Origin: Sipunculus nudus
Lineage: Eukaryota > Annelida > Sipuncula > Golfingiida > Sipunculidae
NCBI GenBank assembly: GCA_026874595.1
Contig: CM049310.1
Span: forward strand, 38,881,558 to 38,945,557
Direction of reading: 5' to 3'
DNA length: 64,000 bases
Part shown: positions 24,601 through 34,896 of the stretch, in pieces
Layout of the letters: every line of letters starts with the position of its first letter
Position numbering within the stretch: the first letter of the stretch is position 1
Notes under the pieces: generated by a model
Told to the model about the DNA's origin: nothing
Databases searched by the model: none
What the model saw: only the letters and a program-made list of their open reading frames with translations
Translations under genes and position numbers: made by a program

Positions 24601-25476
24601 ACTACTAAAAAAAGGAAATGTTATCAAAAGTATATTATTTTTTCATCTTGATAAGATGTCCGAGCGGCTAAAGCTTAAAATTGGTAAGTGTCATTTGAGA
24701 ATCAAAATAAACATTTTTGATGCGGGAGGTTAAAATTGACGCACACGAAGCCTGAGATCCATACCATTTTTGGGCCTAATATTGAGTCTATTTAACTGTT
24801 GAATTATTTACTGTGAGTTGTAGTATGAAAAGTTGTACATACCTGTCGACACTGGAGATGCCTCTTTTGTTGGAACTGAAAAGGCTTCTTCGTTAGAGAA
24901 ATTGCCAGATTTCTCGCTTGCATTGATCTCTTCCAATAGTTCATCTACTTCTCCAACTATTCTCAGCAGTTTATCTACCTTCTGAACTATATTGCCCATG
25001 GTATCGTTGAACCTTCTCAGTGTCAATGTGTCGTCTGGTCGGCCGGGGGCTACAGCCTTTGCTATCTGGGCTTTGATATCGTTGATACGTCTTACCGTCA
25101 TTGTTTCCTGGTGTTCTAACCTCTGTACCACCTCTCCGAGCGTTTTGATGATTCTTTCTGCATCAACCTTTGACTGTATAATGATGTCTCGGTCCGTGGC
25201 GTTCTCTTGTCCGAGTGGCTGGTACAGCTTACTTGTCGCCCTGGCAATGAATCCGCGAAGCAGCCCCATACAGTGGTGAACATGCGTTGTAGCATTGTGG
25301 CGTGTGTCCCTCTGTTCATCATCCTTTGTTACCGACCGTACTTCGTTTGCAAAGCCAATGTACAGGTTTACCCGGTCCACGCATTCAATGTTTATGGATG
25401 CCGGGATTTCTGCTGCTGAAGAATTGGTTTCTAAAAGAATAAGCAGCAAAAAACAGAATGGCATGCAGTAAACCAT
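14281..25476 (-). CDS. Secreted multi-CUB protein, ten coding exons (whole gene span)
   Basis: Gene model read by eye. Coding exons are 25476-24843, 22644-22039, 20971-20790, 19024-18850, 18361-18180, 17508-17343, 17012-16831, 15854-15689, 14836-14655 and 14448-14281. Every junction has matching phase and the total is 2,643 nt, giving 880 aa plus a stop. Predicted order: signal peptide, mostly helical region of about 190 residues, about 15 Thr/Pro-rich decapeptide repeats, then four CUB domains. Each CUB has a first-half exon (SPGWP-like motif, two Cys, usually YDYLK at its end) and a second-half exon (IYDGS-type start, CG, GFDI/FDI end). CUB domains bind proteins or carbohydrate outside the cell, often with Ca2+. 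No protease domain or C-terminal membrane segment is seen, so I infer a secreted adhesion or recognition protein. I recognise no named orthologue. Transcript data could move the outer exons. Confidence 0.8.
14655..14836 (-). CDS. Multi-CUB gene exon 9: CUB4 first half
   Basis: 182 nt. Acceptor ATTTCAG|CATGC, donor CTGAAG|GTTAGT. Encodes the CNRTFTSRYG start, ILSPGWPGLYLDNLVC and EHCDYDYLK. It is the mirror of 7968-8149; both copies are open and differ by scattered substitutions. Confidence 0.83.
15689..15854 (-). CDS. Multi-CUB gene exon 8: CUB3 second half
   Basis: 166 nt. Acceptor TTTCAG|ATTTAC, donor TTCAG|GTATAA. Encodes IYDGYNRTAPLIKKLCG, then LLSGNEGFLELKTDGS and RGFDIEYFGSASG. The open frame and standard splice sites contrast with the mirrored exon at 6965-7130. 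Confidence 0.82.
16831..17012 (-). CDS. Multi-CUB gene exon 7: CUB3 first half
   Basis: 182 nt. Acceptor TTACAAG|CCTGT has a weak pyrimidine tract; donor CTAAAG|GTGAGT is strong. Encodes a Cys-Asn-Gly start, GRIVSPGWPGDYPNNAVC and ANCSYDYLK. The plus-arm copy is one base shorter. Confidence 0.8.
17343..17508 (-). CDS. Multi-CUB gene exon 6: CUB2 second half
   Basis: 166 nt. Acceptor TTATAG|ATACAT, donor GGAA|GTAAGT. Encodes IHDGSDSSAPVIDKICG through FKTD and YYGFDITYTSYEGS. The frame is open, unlike the plus-arm counterpart, which has gained one base. Confidence 0.82.
18180..18361 (-). CDS. Multi-CUB gene exon 5: CUB2 first half, GC donor
   Basis: 182 nt. Acceptor TTTCAG|CTTGT. Encodes the Cys-Asn-Lys-Thr-Phe start, RILSPGWPRNYPNN, a second Cys and GCSYDYLK. 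The 3' splice partner is AAA|GCAAGT, a GC donor with otherwise ideal consensus, placed exactly where sister exons have GT. Reading on into the intron soon reaches a stop. Confidence 0.82.
18850..19024 (-). CDS. Multi-CUB gene exon 4: CUB1 second half
   Basis: 175 nt, about nine longer than the sister second-half exons. Starts IYDGSNKSSPLIRKMCG and ends RRFDIAYVSYEGG, donor GGAG|GTAATT in phase 1. The extra residues fall near SFNPTGSV, a surface loop. The last 35 bp of the mirror exon open the window on the plus strand. Confidence 0.82.
19830..20765 (+). repeat. Composite repeat with (GCC)n and GACCTTGACC units
   Basis: Bounded by TCTGGAGATACTATGG on the left and TCTGGCGATACTATGG on the right. 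It has GCC units at about 19851-19872 and two to three diverged internal units of about 370 bp, each with GTGACCTTGACCTTGAAT-like and GGTGGCGCCACCT-like motifs. It lies in the intron between exons 3 and 4. Confidence 0.75.
20790..20971 (-). CDS. Multi-CUB gene exon 3: CUB1 first half
   Basis: 182 nt. Acceptor ATTTCAG|CATGC, donor ATTAAG|GTATAT. It encodes a Cys-Asn-Lys start, LSPGYPGQYP and a second Cys, ending CASEYIK. The usual YDYLK has become SEYIK, so CUB1 is the most divergent of the four and may have altered Ca2+ binding. Confidence 0.8.
21655..21686. repeat. (AG)n microsatellite
   Basis: About 15 AG units in the intron between exons 2 and 3. Confidence 0.95.
22039..22644 (-). CDS. 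Multi-CUB gene exon 2: Thr/Pro-rich repeat linker
   Basis: Acceptor ATCTGCAG|TG and donor ATATAG|GTGGCC keep phase 1 on both sides. The exon encodes about fifteen copies of a 10-residue unit resembling RPVPHVTTEA, then a Ser/Thr/Pro-rich tail. Such a segment would be a mucin-like, O-glycosylated, extended stalk between the helical domain and the CUB array. Long open frames on the other frames and strand here are artefacts of the 30-bp repeat. Confidence 0.8.
22168..22617 (-). repeat. Coding 30-bp tandem repeat (minisatellite) in exon 2
   Basis: About 15 imperfect units of 30 bp, each one decapeptide. Variation is concentrated at the second, third and fifth unit positions while the H-x-T-T-E core is kept. 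A period that is a multiple of three lets copy number change without breaking the frame, so length polymorphism between alleles is likely. Confidence 0.85.
22980..23880 (+). repeat. Three tandem units (about 340 bp) with conserved terminus
   Basis: Units near 22990, 23320 and 23660 carry GATATGGGTAACAGAGACC, GAAGATTCTAGGTCCAG and, in the first two, AGGTGGCGCCACCAGTCTGCAG. The array ends in (GACG)n and CAGCTGAGCTAAAAATG. It lies in the intron between exons 1 and 2. Confidence 0.82.
24488..24755 (+). repeat. Dispersed repeat copy 1
   Basis: Shares TTAGGCCAAAAAAG, TGTATGTTTCTATAAAAATG and GATGCGGGAGGTTAAAATTG with copies near 40487 and 41668. It sits in intron 1, within 100 bp of the exon 1 donor. 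Confidence 0.65.
24843..25476 (-). CDS. Multi-CUB gene exon 1: signal peptide and helical domain
   Basis: The start is set at 25476 because the residues beginning MVYCMPFCFLLLILL form a good signal peptide. An in-frame ATG farther upstream (25656) lies before the TATA-like box and lacks one. About 190 residues follow, rich in heptad-like Leu/Ile/Val spacing, with roughly six N-glycosylation sequons (NSS, NAT, NAT, NDT, NAS, NFS). There is an internal near-repeat of about 26 residues (TMTVRRINDIKAQI and TLTLRRFNDTMGNI). The fold is probably helical and may oligomerise; I know no family for it. The exon ends at CGACAG|GTATGT in phase 1. Confidence 0.75.
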
Positions 25477-25643
25477 GCTGGCCGTGTCGTATGCGAGTTC
25501 TGCGTGACTGAGATGGCCGTAGAAAGCCGAAAAAACGTCACTTGGGCAAAAAATGAGATTTTGCCAAAAGCACTGTATGGGAGCTGAGGGTTTAAAAGGC
25601 CAAAACAAATGATATAAATGGTTTACGTTGCAGCGAACGCTTC

Positions 25644-25651
25644 TATTTATA
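25644..25651 (-). promoter_or_regulatory. TATA-like box upstream of the multi-CUB gene
   Basis: TATAAATA on the minus strand, about 170 nt upstream of the chosen ATG. A start site roughly 30 bp downstream (near 25615) would give a 5' UTR of about 140 nt. In AT-rich DNA such a match can occur by chance; its position is the main support. Confidence 0.4.
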
Positions 25652-25659
25652 AACACGTC

Positions 25660-27081
25660 TTAACGACAGCCTATCTAAGAAAGACGGGTTATTAATTGAA
25701 TGAGATTATAAAGTTATGGTAAAATGTGTAAAGACTTATTTGTTTTCTTTTAGTTTTTTATAAGCTTGGTCGTGTACTGTCTCTTGAATAAAACAGAAGA
25801 TGAACATGTAATAAGGATATGTTACTAAACCTTCATGAAATCAAGGTTTCTATGTTTGTGACTATAAAAACTCGCAGTTTTACAGAGTAGTTAACACGTA
25901 TCAGTGAACCTCTGAAGTTCAATCGAGATATAAATATTTTTTTGGTATGCTCTGAGGGCGAAAATTTCACCAAGGCCCCTCAACTACCAATGCTCAACCC
26001 CTCAATGCTTTGTGACGCTTTTTCCTTCCACGGGCCTTGCCATTAACCTGCTGCGGGGCAAACCGTGATGTCCATTATTGTAGATTGGTATCTGAGCCAC
26101 ACAACTCCGCAACAAACAACATGGCATGGTAACGTCAGTATTCTTTGAGGCATCATTTATCGCGGTTCACTGACTGCAACACAACTGGCTAGATTGCTGT
26201 GCCTTATGTAAAATGGGAATCAAACAGACTGGTCCAATTTAGGTGGTGCTTGGAAGTGCAAACCCTTAGTAGCATCATTTCTGAATAATTACATATCAAA
26301 CCTACGGAGCCTGCAGGGGAGAGGTCATCGTAAATATATTTATGAATTAGTGCGCACGGAGTACTAAACCGTGTGCACGAATTCCCTATTCCTGCCTAAA
26401 TGTCAAATAAAATTGGTGTAATAATAGTAAACAATAATTTTTTATTCTTTCGCACTGAGAAGTTATTCGTTCAGTTTCATGAATATGTCTTAGATATTTA
26501 ATGATTTTTATCATTTTGCTCAAATGCGTTTGGTATGAAAACTTATTTTATTACATCATTTTTTTTTTCAAGTTTATAATTTTTTTGTATGAAAACTCAT
26601 CGCATGGTGAACCTGATGATAATTAGTCATTGATAATCCCGCCTGAAGCAAACCCTTCGAAATCATTCCTTGCACTAATTCACCTACTGTGTATTGTAAA
26701 TATTAAAATGATTACTTGTTTAAGAATTAAACACATAATATATTATTTAAATGTCCTGCAACATATTAATTTTTCTATTTGTCTGGCCTAATATTACAAA
26801 AAGGACAAAAAACACATTAACCACAATGTCCGCCTTTACCAGACGACAGTTGTATCAAATATATAGAACCAAAGATTAATGATAAACTTGTGATAAATGC
26901 CCTAGATAAAACCGCCCTGAAACCTTGACATTGCAAAGATGTAAGGTTTCTGTCTTGTGCTGATTCTTGGAAATTACTGCAAAGATAATATAGGCTAGCT
27001 TCAGGAGTAAATATACATATAAGTATTACAGCGCCTTGTATCAGTTGAACACTTTAAAACCTCATGGTTATTTTACAATCT

Positions 27082-27136
<55 letters not shown>

Positions 27137-27590
27137 TAAAATCTTAAAACTTTTCGTGATGGATGACCTAAATTACAGCCCAGCTGCAAGTGAAAGATGT
27201 TGACATATTTATATATCCAAAGGATTGTTCAGTATTAACAACCAATAACTCAAATGCTAAATCATGCATTACTTCTGTTCGCCCATTTAACATTTGGCTT
27301 TGAGAATCCAACATATTATTGGTTTTCTTTTGTTATTTTATGGCTGCTAAAATATATCTGGTACCTCACTTCGCGTAACAGCTGATAACAGTGATTAACA
27401 TCGTGTATTGACCATCCAGACCCCAGTGGTAACAACCGCAAACCAATGTGACATACTTCGTTTGCGTTATATATTTGCATAATCAAATAATTAAAAGAAC
27501 TTTTTATATATATTTACACAATTGAAAAGCAAATTTCTTAGAACGTCCAGGCCGATGGAATTGTAGGAGTTAACTGACCTGATTAGTTGA
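25660..27590. other. Gene-free AT-rich stretch
   Basis: No open frame with recognisable protein character. Contains diverged palindromes (26340-26385) and an (AT)n run at 27084-27133. Confidence 0.6.
26340..26385. repeat. Isolated palindrome motif copies
   Basis: GAATTAGTGCGCACGGAG and CCGTGTGCACGAATTC are diverged copies of the 18-bp palindrome at 4.0 and 5.7 kb, showing that the motif is dispersed beyond the left arm. Confidence 0.6.
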
Positions 27591-27599
27591 CATGTTGAT

Positions 27600-28690
27600 T
27601 TTAATTTATATGTTTTCACAGAATCATTGTCATATAATTCTCAATATAACCATGGCAAGCCCATGCAGAGTCATGGGGTCACGTGTCGGCGTTGTGGGAT
27701 TATATGAGCTGAACCACAGGTGTAGACACGTGATGTTTATGGAGTGGTCCATTGTGATCTTAAGTGATATCAACCTGGTTATACTAAAGAAGGACAGATT
27801 ACTTCTTATATAAACTCATTTATCAAGAAAGAGTAAGAAAAAATAAATTAAGACAAGGCCACACTAAGAAATATTTTTTTTAATAGCGTCCCTTTAGAAG
27901 CACATATTATTTCCAGTGTACCCGCAGCTTATAGCTCCCTGATGGTCTGTGAGTGTGATCCCTTCAGAAAAATATGTTTAACCTCAGCAGAACTCAGTCT
28001 CGCCTAGTTAGACTTGTGAGGTCTTAGGTAATTGATGACAATAAACATTTTATTATGTGGTCATTCGCCATAGACACAAAACTGGGTATGATGTCCTAAA
28101 AATCCACGGTATCGCAAAAAAATTGCTTAGCAACTATGAAATTTTAAAATATATATTTTTACGAAATTGTTTATCTTTTTCATCAGGAAACAACATGAAA
28201 AGCAGTATTTCCCAGTGTTTCATGGTTCATGATAATTTTAGGATTACACTTGTCTGATCAGTTCATATGTTGCTTTTGTTTTATGAACGAGATTTTTTAT
28301 AGGTATTATCCTATAATTTCCTATATAACAAAGAACATGCAGCCGACACAGAAAGTCATGTGACCATTTGCATTACTGCGTGTAGGCACGTGATGTCCTG
28401 GCGAAGATTAATGTGATCTCAAGTGTTATCTTTGTGGTTATACTAAAGAAAGATGAATAACAGCGTAAATAAATTTATTGTTAGGAGAATGTAAGACAAA
28501 ATAAAGTTAGACAAGGCCCTATGCAATAAGATGTTTTTTTATTTTTAAACAAAATCTCTTTGGAAGCACACATACGGTTTCCAGTATGAGATGAACCGCA
28601 GCTTGCAGCTTCCTGATGGTCTGTGTCTAGGATTCGTCAGACATTTTTTTTTATCCTCAGCCGATATCTGTCACGCCTGCTCCCGTTTTA
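27600..28690 (+). repeat. Tandem direct duplication, about 400-bp units
   Basis: 27600-28010 and 28318-28690 share GTAGACACGTGATGT/GTAGGCACGTGATGT, GGTTATACTAAAGAA, GACAAGGCC and CTGATGGTCTGTG in the same order. Short frames in it are not conserved between units. Confidence 0.75.
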
Positions 28691-28828
28691 TCTGCCAAGT
28701 CTTTAATAATTGTGTTTGCCAGTGAAATATTTAAAATAAAGCTTCATTCAAAACATCGAATAGACACAGCCGGGTCCTGGACTTCACTGCCTGCTCATAT
28801 CCTATAACAAACTGTCAAGTGTATGGGT

Positions 28829-29532
28829 AGCCATGACAACATGACACTCAGGCCTTCGGAAAAAAAACGGATAGGGCCTGGAGTCATGATGGCAGTCACA
28901 ACAGAACGCCCATTCTAAGGGTCAGATCAAAATATTTCCTGTCTGGTATTATTTGGCATCACAGGCTTACATAGTCGTATTATATGTGCTAAATATCGAA
29001 GAAAAAATGTTGTTACACAAAAATAATAACAATTATTACCTGCTTTCATCACTGTGGCACCGATTCACGTGAAGCGGTACTTCTCATTCAAAACTAAATG
29101 TGTCATGGCGCGGTCGTGTATGTAAACTTGGAAGTCGGAAGCCGGAAGCCGGAAACCAACGAAAGCAGTTTAAAGCGTATACAAAATGCTAACGCTTCAA
29201 TACCGTTTTGTTTTCCCCCGATAGAATAAGATCTTTTTTATCATTCTGTGAAGAATAATAGTTTTCCATTGTTAAATCTGAACGTTATGGAAGATTTTGT
29301 CCTCGGAAGCCATCTCGGAAGTCAGTCAGAAGTGCTTGGATGTTATCCAATGTGTATAACTCGGAAGTCAAAGAGACGCACTGTGCCCAAATGCAGCTTC
29401 ATTATAATTATAGTTGCATGTATACTAGTATATTAACATTGCTTATGCATGATTCTGCTTTTAATGAGTGTTTAATGCAATACATGATACATAATCGAAA
29501 AACTATAAGTTCTTATTTTTTTTAATTGTAAA

Positions 29533-29588
<56 letters not shown>

Positions 29589-31521
29589 TCGGTGTTATTA
29601 TCGAGAAAAGTGTGATAACGGAAATACTTCCTCTCTCATTATACTAGTATATATTTGGATGCTCTCTTAGTGGAGTAAATCACCAATTTATGAATCGGAA
29701 AGTAATAAATATAATAATGAAATTGCTAGGGAATAAAAAAAAGTAATCTCGAAAAGAAATGAAAATTAAGAGATATTACGTCTGAACGGGCTTGCGCCCT
29801 CTATGGATGCACCACTGAATAATAAATATGGTATAATAAACCCATATACGGCATTAAAAATACAGTTATAAATTACGCTGTCATTCAAAATAAAAAATAG
29901 TAATATATTTTCCATACGTTGAACAAATATGAAAATTCAATATATCCAAGAAGGTTATCGCTGGAACAAACATACATGTATCATATACAAAACGAAATGT
30001 CTTTCAATATGTTAGAGTTTAAAGATTAAAAAAAAAAATGTTAAATTTATATCTTAGAAACGGGATACAACAGTCCAGATAATATATAACATACTAATAC
30101 ATGTATTATTATAAAATCTGATCGATTTACGAATTTAAGCAAATATTTTTTAAAACTAAAATTGATTCTTTTTCAAGTTTTTGACTCTTTCTTTCAAACT
30201 TTATCAATCTCGATATTTATATTATAATAATTTCACTCCTGATGTTTCAACATCACATTTCAACTTCAAATATATGGATATATTTTTTAATATATTAAAG
30301 TATGTTTGCAACTGATTGCATGATAAGGGCATATAACCAGAATGTGCTCCCTTCAACTTCATATTACTGTACGATAACAAGGATCTCGATAAGAAATTAC
30401 GATTTTGTTAACATAATATATATAAAAATCAATGTGTGAAACCGGATCATGAAATGTAAAATATAATTTGGCATAAAGTATTACATAATAGATAAGAGTC
30501 TAAGAGATTCATAATCCTGATGAATTATTTTTGGTCAATGGAAGAGGAAAAGGTTTTTCAATTTATACATTAAAAATAAAATAAAGTTCGAAACAACTTG
30601 TAAAAACATTAACTGGACGGTTGTTTGGTTCTGTCAAATTTTCTGTTTAAGTCTCAATGATATTAGGGTGATTTTTATAGGGGCACATGTATAAAATATT
30701 ATCAAAACCTTTATTTTTTTCATGTTTCCACCAACATAAAATGCGGTAACAGCGTAAAATATTGATGAGTTAAAATAATCTTGTTTTACAAAATGAAATA
30801 AAATATCAATATTCAATATATTCATATCAGCATCATGAATGTTACAAAACAGATTGAATTTATGAAAAAAATATGATACTGAAGAAACTGAAAATGCTTG
30901 ACACGTTTGCTGACGATATGATGACCAGTGCATTTGCCATTACTGGCTTCCGAGTTTTACACATTTGGACAATAACCGGGCATTTCCGAGCAAAAAATAG
31001 TCATTAACTTCGGATGGATAACTTTGATTATTTTACATGATGATAGAAAAGACCTTATTCTTTCAATAAAAATAAAAAGGTACTTTCCATTGATGTAGTA
31101 GCATTTTAATTATGCTTCGATCATCGCTTTAAAAAAAGACCTTGCTTCCGACTTCGGACTTCCGAGTTTTACACATAGCCGTTTGGAAATCCCCTACCGG
31201 AAGTTATGGTTCTCCCGCTGACAGACGTGGAGACGAGTTTTTCGAGTAAAACCAGTCTCGGAATTAAAAACTGCTGCACGTCTACACGTAAGTCAACCGT
31301 GGATGTAATAATTATTATTTTCCCCAACAGAATAACGTCACTTTTTGTCTTAACTCAGGAAAATGACAGTTCGAGAAGTAGATGAAAATGAAAAAGTAGT
31401 GTCAGAAATGGCGTGCACATCTGCACATACTAGAATTGATGCGAACCCAATAGCTTGTACTGTCACCCCATCGTCTTCAGTTCATCTAAAATCGACGTTT
31501 GGGGTGACAAGCTGTCGCTAG
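28829..31521 (+). repeat. 2.7-kb direct repeat, copy A
   Basis: Starts at TAGCCATGACAACATGACA and ends in the small open frame at 31363-31521. Copy B is 49855-52610. Each copy has private indels; A carries an (AT)n run at 29537-29586 and about 500 extra bases near 29945-30700. Internal GGAAGTCGGAAGCCGGAAG and its inverted form near 31145 hint at mirrored ends. Confidence 0.85.
31363..31521 (+). CDS. Small open frame in repeat copy A (hypothetical)
   Basis: 52 codons starting MTVREVDENEKVVSEM, kept almost unchanged in copy B (52453 onward). B differs at a handful of residues and runs on after GCR, where A has a stop. It could be the first exon of a duplicated gene or part of the repeat. No known domain. 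Confidence 0.35.
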   Translation: MTVREVDENEKVVSEMACTSAHTRIDANPIACTVTPSSSVHLKSTFGVTSCR

Positions 31522-31924
31522 TGTATGGGGTGAATACCTGATATCTGTATACCAGTGAGTCAATAGGACTTGGCTTTTTTTGCTTTGTTTGTTTTTATAT
31601 TTGCATTTTAGCGTGTCGCGCTCATGGTAGTACTCTTCATAAACTTTCTTTTGTTTCAAATAAAGACTAGTTGTATTAAGTTGTATCTTTAAGCATATAC
31701 AAGAGTTAAAGCCTAAATAACTCGCTATGTAACTCGCTCAGAAGGTGCAAAAGCATACAGTAACATTGTATCACTGTAATCACTGGTAATTGTACGGGCG
31801 TTGCTTGCGGCTGGCTATTAAACTGTGTTTCCATGTACCAGAAAATCTGGTACGTCTCGTACGCAAAAAAAAAAAAATCTTTTTAAGATGAATTGTTTCC
31901 ATGTGTACGTTTTAACGTGCTCCG

Positions 31925-32138
31925 CATGCGTTTCTACGGAAGCGTACTGCTACCACCTAGTAAAAGAAAAATAAATTATTTATCTCGTACGTACGACATA
32001 GTATTTCCTACTTACGACATATTACCTCGCACGTACGACATAGTATCTCGTACGTACGACATATTATCTCGTACGTGCGACATTTTATCTCGTACGTACG
32101 ACATCTCTTAGGAGGTGGAGAACATACATTATTTAAAA

Positions 32139-32184
<46 letters not shown>

Positions 32185-32425
32185 CTTATACATATATCAG
32201 TTGGTCTGTTGTTGTGTCTGTGAATCAGATCCGTAAGATTTATAATGTTGTACGTACGAGATAGTATGTCGTACGTACGAGATGATATGTCGTACGCACG
32301 AGATAGTATGTCGTACGTACGAGATACTTTGTCGTATGTACGAGATACTATGTCGTACGTATGAGATAAATAATTTATTTTTCTTTTACTAGGTGGCAGC
32401 AATACGCTTCCGTACGTTTCCGCAA
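31925..32425. mobile_element. Fold-back element with CGTACGTACG tandem arms
   Basis: The left arm (31925-32110) and right arm (32247-32425) are reverse complements of about 175 bp. Each starts with an outer ACGGAAGCGTA-CTACCACCTAGTAAAAG segment, followed by about six 20-bp units (CTCGTACGTACGACATA type). The loop has (TA)n at 32145-32182. No open reading frame; likely non-autonomous. Confidence 0.75.
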
Positions 32426-33269
32426 AACGGACCACATCGAAACAGAGCGGTGAGCGATTCTTCCGTTATGCGGATGGCAAAAATGCCCACATTACCCAAC
32501 CGTTCACCGGCACCAGGTCACCGGTTACATTTAAAATAAAATTGCGCATGTGACCTTTCAGTTTCAAAAGAGGCACGCGAAAGGGTATCCGCAAAAAAAA
32601 CATACGTACTTATGGAAATAGTTTTTGTGGAAAATAATATTTTGTGACCTGTCCATGTGTTTCGTAATGTTGAAGCTGAAGCATGTGAGCAGTGAGTGAA
32701 TATAAGATCTGTACTTTTACCATGATCATTGATCGGCTTCTTGATAAACTGTTGACAGTCAGGTTGATATGAGAATAACTGTACACCTGTCACAGCAGGG
32801 GATCTTCCCCAGTGACCTCTTACAAATCAGGAACCCTGGCATAGCTGACCTCCAGAGACCAGAAGTGGCCTGCCTGCAGTTGGGCATTATGCAAGTAAAT
32901 ACAATAGAGCCTCTAAAAAATTTAAATAACTAGCTTAATTTTTTAGCTTTTATTTTCAAATTTCAGAATTTAAAAGATTGATTCCTTATGTGTACCTGTT
33001 GTGAAAATTGAATCAAAAGTATTTACATGAAAAAAAACTCGCCATGGTCAAAGCTGGACAAAATTTAAGGTACTGATTTATATTTATGCTAATAACCCTC
33101 AAAATTCATATCTAATTTTGGGTATACAATTGAATCTTGATTAAATAAGTTATATTCCTGAAAAATAGTCTCTAGCTTCAACAATCATCACGTTAAGTGA
33201 GTAAATATCTTTCCTGATTTTTTACAAAGTGCACTATTTTTGGGCCATAACTTTTATAAATTATGTAAT

Positions 33270-33650
33270 ACTGACCTAATTTCTGGCAAGTCTATAGGAA
33301 TTCTGGGGGGGGGGGGGAATATTTATGGTAAATATGAAGAAAAACAGATGAGCGGTTTTGATATTAGCATTCCTGAAGTTTGTTAATAGGTTTTTAATGG
33401 GAAAATGAGATTTTACTTAATCAAAGGAACGAAGTTGCAGTGACTCAATTTTCAGTCTGATAGGAGTATTTGGGGACATCTAACAGCATGCTTAATTTCG
33501 GATTCGTATGTCTAACGGTTTTAAAAACGTGCCTGTCTAATGGACGGACGGACGGACGAATGGCACAATGGACGGCCCGACGGACGGACGACGGACAATG
33601 GACCAAAACTATAGGTCATAAGACCTATAGTCAGCTGAGCTAAAAATTAT
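33270..33650 (+). repeat. Dispersed repeat with (GACG)n and conserved end
   Basis: Contains a G-run at 33306, GACGGACGGACGGACG near 33543 and the terminus AGTCAGCTGAGCTAAAAAT at 33627-33650, also seen near 23870 and 63890. Confidence 0.75.
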
Positions 33651-34271
33651 AAAAAAAAGTTAAATATATTGATTTTACATGGACTGTACAACATTTTATA
33701 ATAACTATTACAAGGTACTCTACATGACTCGGATGGTGGCGTTCGGTAGTCTGTAGGGGTGGTTGAAACGGGAAACCCAAAGAACTACCGGCTTTTGAAG
33801 GGCCACTTAACTTTCTGAAGCCCACTCTCATAGCAACGCATAACATTTCATACAGCTGGCACTGAGTTACGTCTATCGGTAAATGGATTCACATTTTATT
33901 TTACTTATATTCGTAGCAACATAAAAACTATTACAGCCCTGGCGGGGCTACCTTATCGAATATATCTACACATGAATTTAGATTTATATAAATAAAACAG
34001 TAATCTGCAGAAGTATTGTGGATTTGTTACTTTTTGAGCATGCACATTATGATCAAGGGTGCCGATGACTCTTTTTCTATTAACACATTGTGTGAATTTA
34101 GTGAGTAACATGTCAATGTCAAACATGCACATAACATTTGTATGGCCCTGTGAAGACAATGTTTGATGAAACGATACAGATACATGTAACCATAAAATCA
34201 GGAAATGACAGCTTCAGAAAATATGCCTAAGGAAACAAATGTCTTGATAACTCGGGTATAGAGACACTGTG

Positions 34272-34447
34272 CTACAACTTAACACTCCCTCTCAAATTTA
34301 TCTTTATCTTATGTGGATTTGGCGTGAATGTTATTCCCAAGGTGCCGCCAATTTTGTCTAAGTCCCCAATGTGTGGTGATGAAAATGTAAAATGTTGTAG
34401 CAGGCGACATGAGAAGAGAAATAGCTCCATTCTTGCTAGTCCTTCGC
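34272..34447 (-). pseudogene. P450 exon 5: C-terminal part without haem Cys
   Basis: 176 nt. Acceptor TTATTTCAG|GCGAAG. Reads EGLARMELFLFSCRLLQHFT to a TAG at 34274-34272. Only a Gly precedes Glu. In relatives this exon starts with the RRxCLG loop carrying the haem thiolate; no such codons stand before the AG, and a stop in this frame lies just upstream. Confidence 0.7.
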
Positions 34448-34661
34448 CTGAAATAAAGTTCGTTATACTTTATCGCCATCACTAAAAAAGGAGATCACAA
34501 GGTTTCTTTGTTAATGTACATTTACCTTATTTTATATAGCAATGTTAAATGGAAAAAAGGAAATAATATTGATACTTGGTGATTGGATCTGTTAATTTTG
34601 AAACATGCGTTTCAGTGCTAATGATGTCAAGTGGAAATTTAATACAATAGATACTACACAC

Positions 34662-34896
34662 CAATGGAAAATGTTAAGACATTTGACGACAGGTCGGTGT
34701 TAATTCTGCCGTCCTCCGTCAGGAAGCGCCACGGTCGGAACCTTTTCGGGTCACCCCAAATGGTTGAGTCATAATGAACTCAATGCATGTTGGCCATAAT
34801 CATCGTACCCTTGGGAATGGTGAAGCCGTTGATTGTGGTGTCCTCCATTGGAGAACGTGGTGTGGCCAGCGGAGCAATATCTCCGAAGCGAAGGCA
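34662..34896 (-). pseudogene. P450 exon 4: K-helix region with in-frame TGA
   Basis: 235 nt. Reads CLRFGDIAPLATPRSP, then TTINGFTIPKGTMIMANMH, then TGA at 34782-34780, then VHYDSTIWGDPKRF and FSIG at the donor ATTG|GTGTGT. Many relatives have Ser or Trp at the stop position; one substitution would explain it. Confidence 0.8.

Noticed and set aside
24656-24690. tRNA-like phrase GATGTCCGAGCGGCTAAAGC
   Set aside because: Resembles a Leu/Ser tRNA 5' half, but no B-box or closing stem follows within 80 nt.
24992-25419. Plus-strand and alternate-frame open frames over exon 1
   Set aside because: They lie opposite a spliced coding exon with a signal peptide and show no domain.
31984-32365. Regular short repeats resembling a CRISPR array
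   Set aside because: The units are contiguous palindromic tandem repeats without unique spacers, in a eukaryotic genome.
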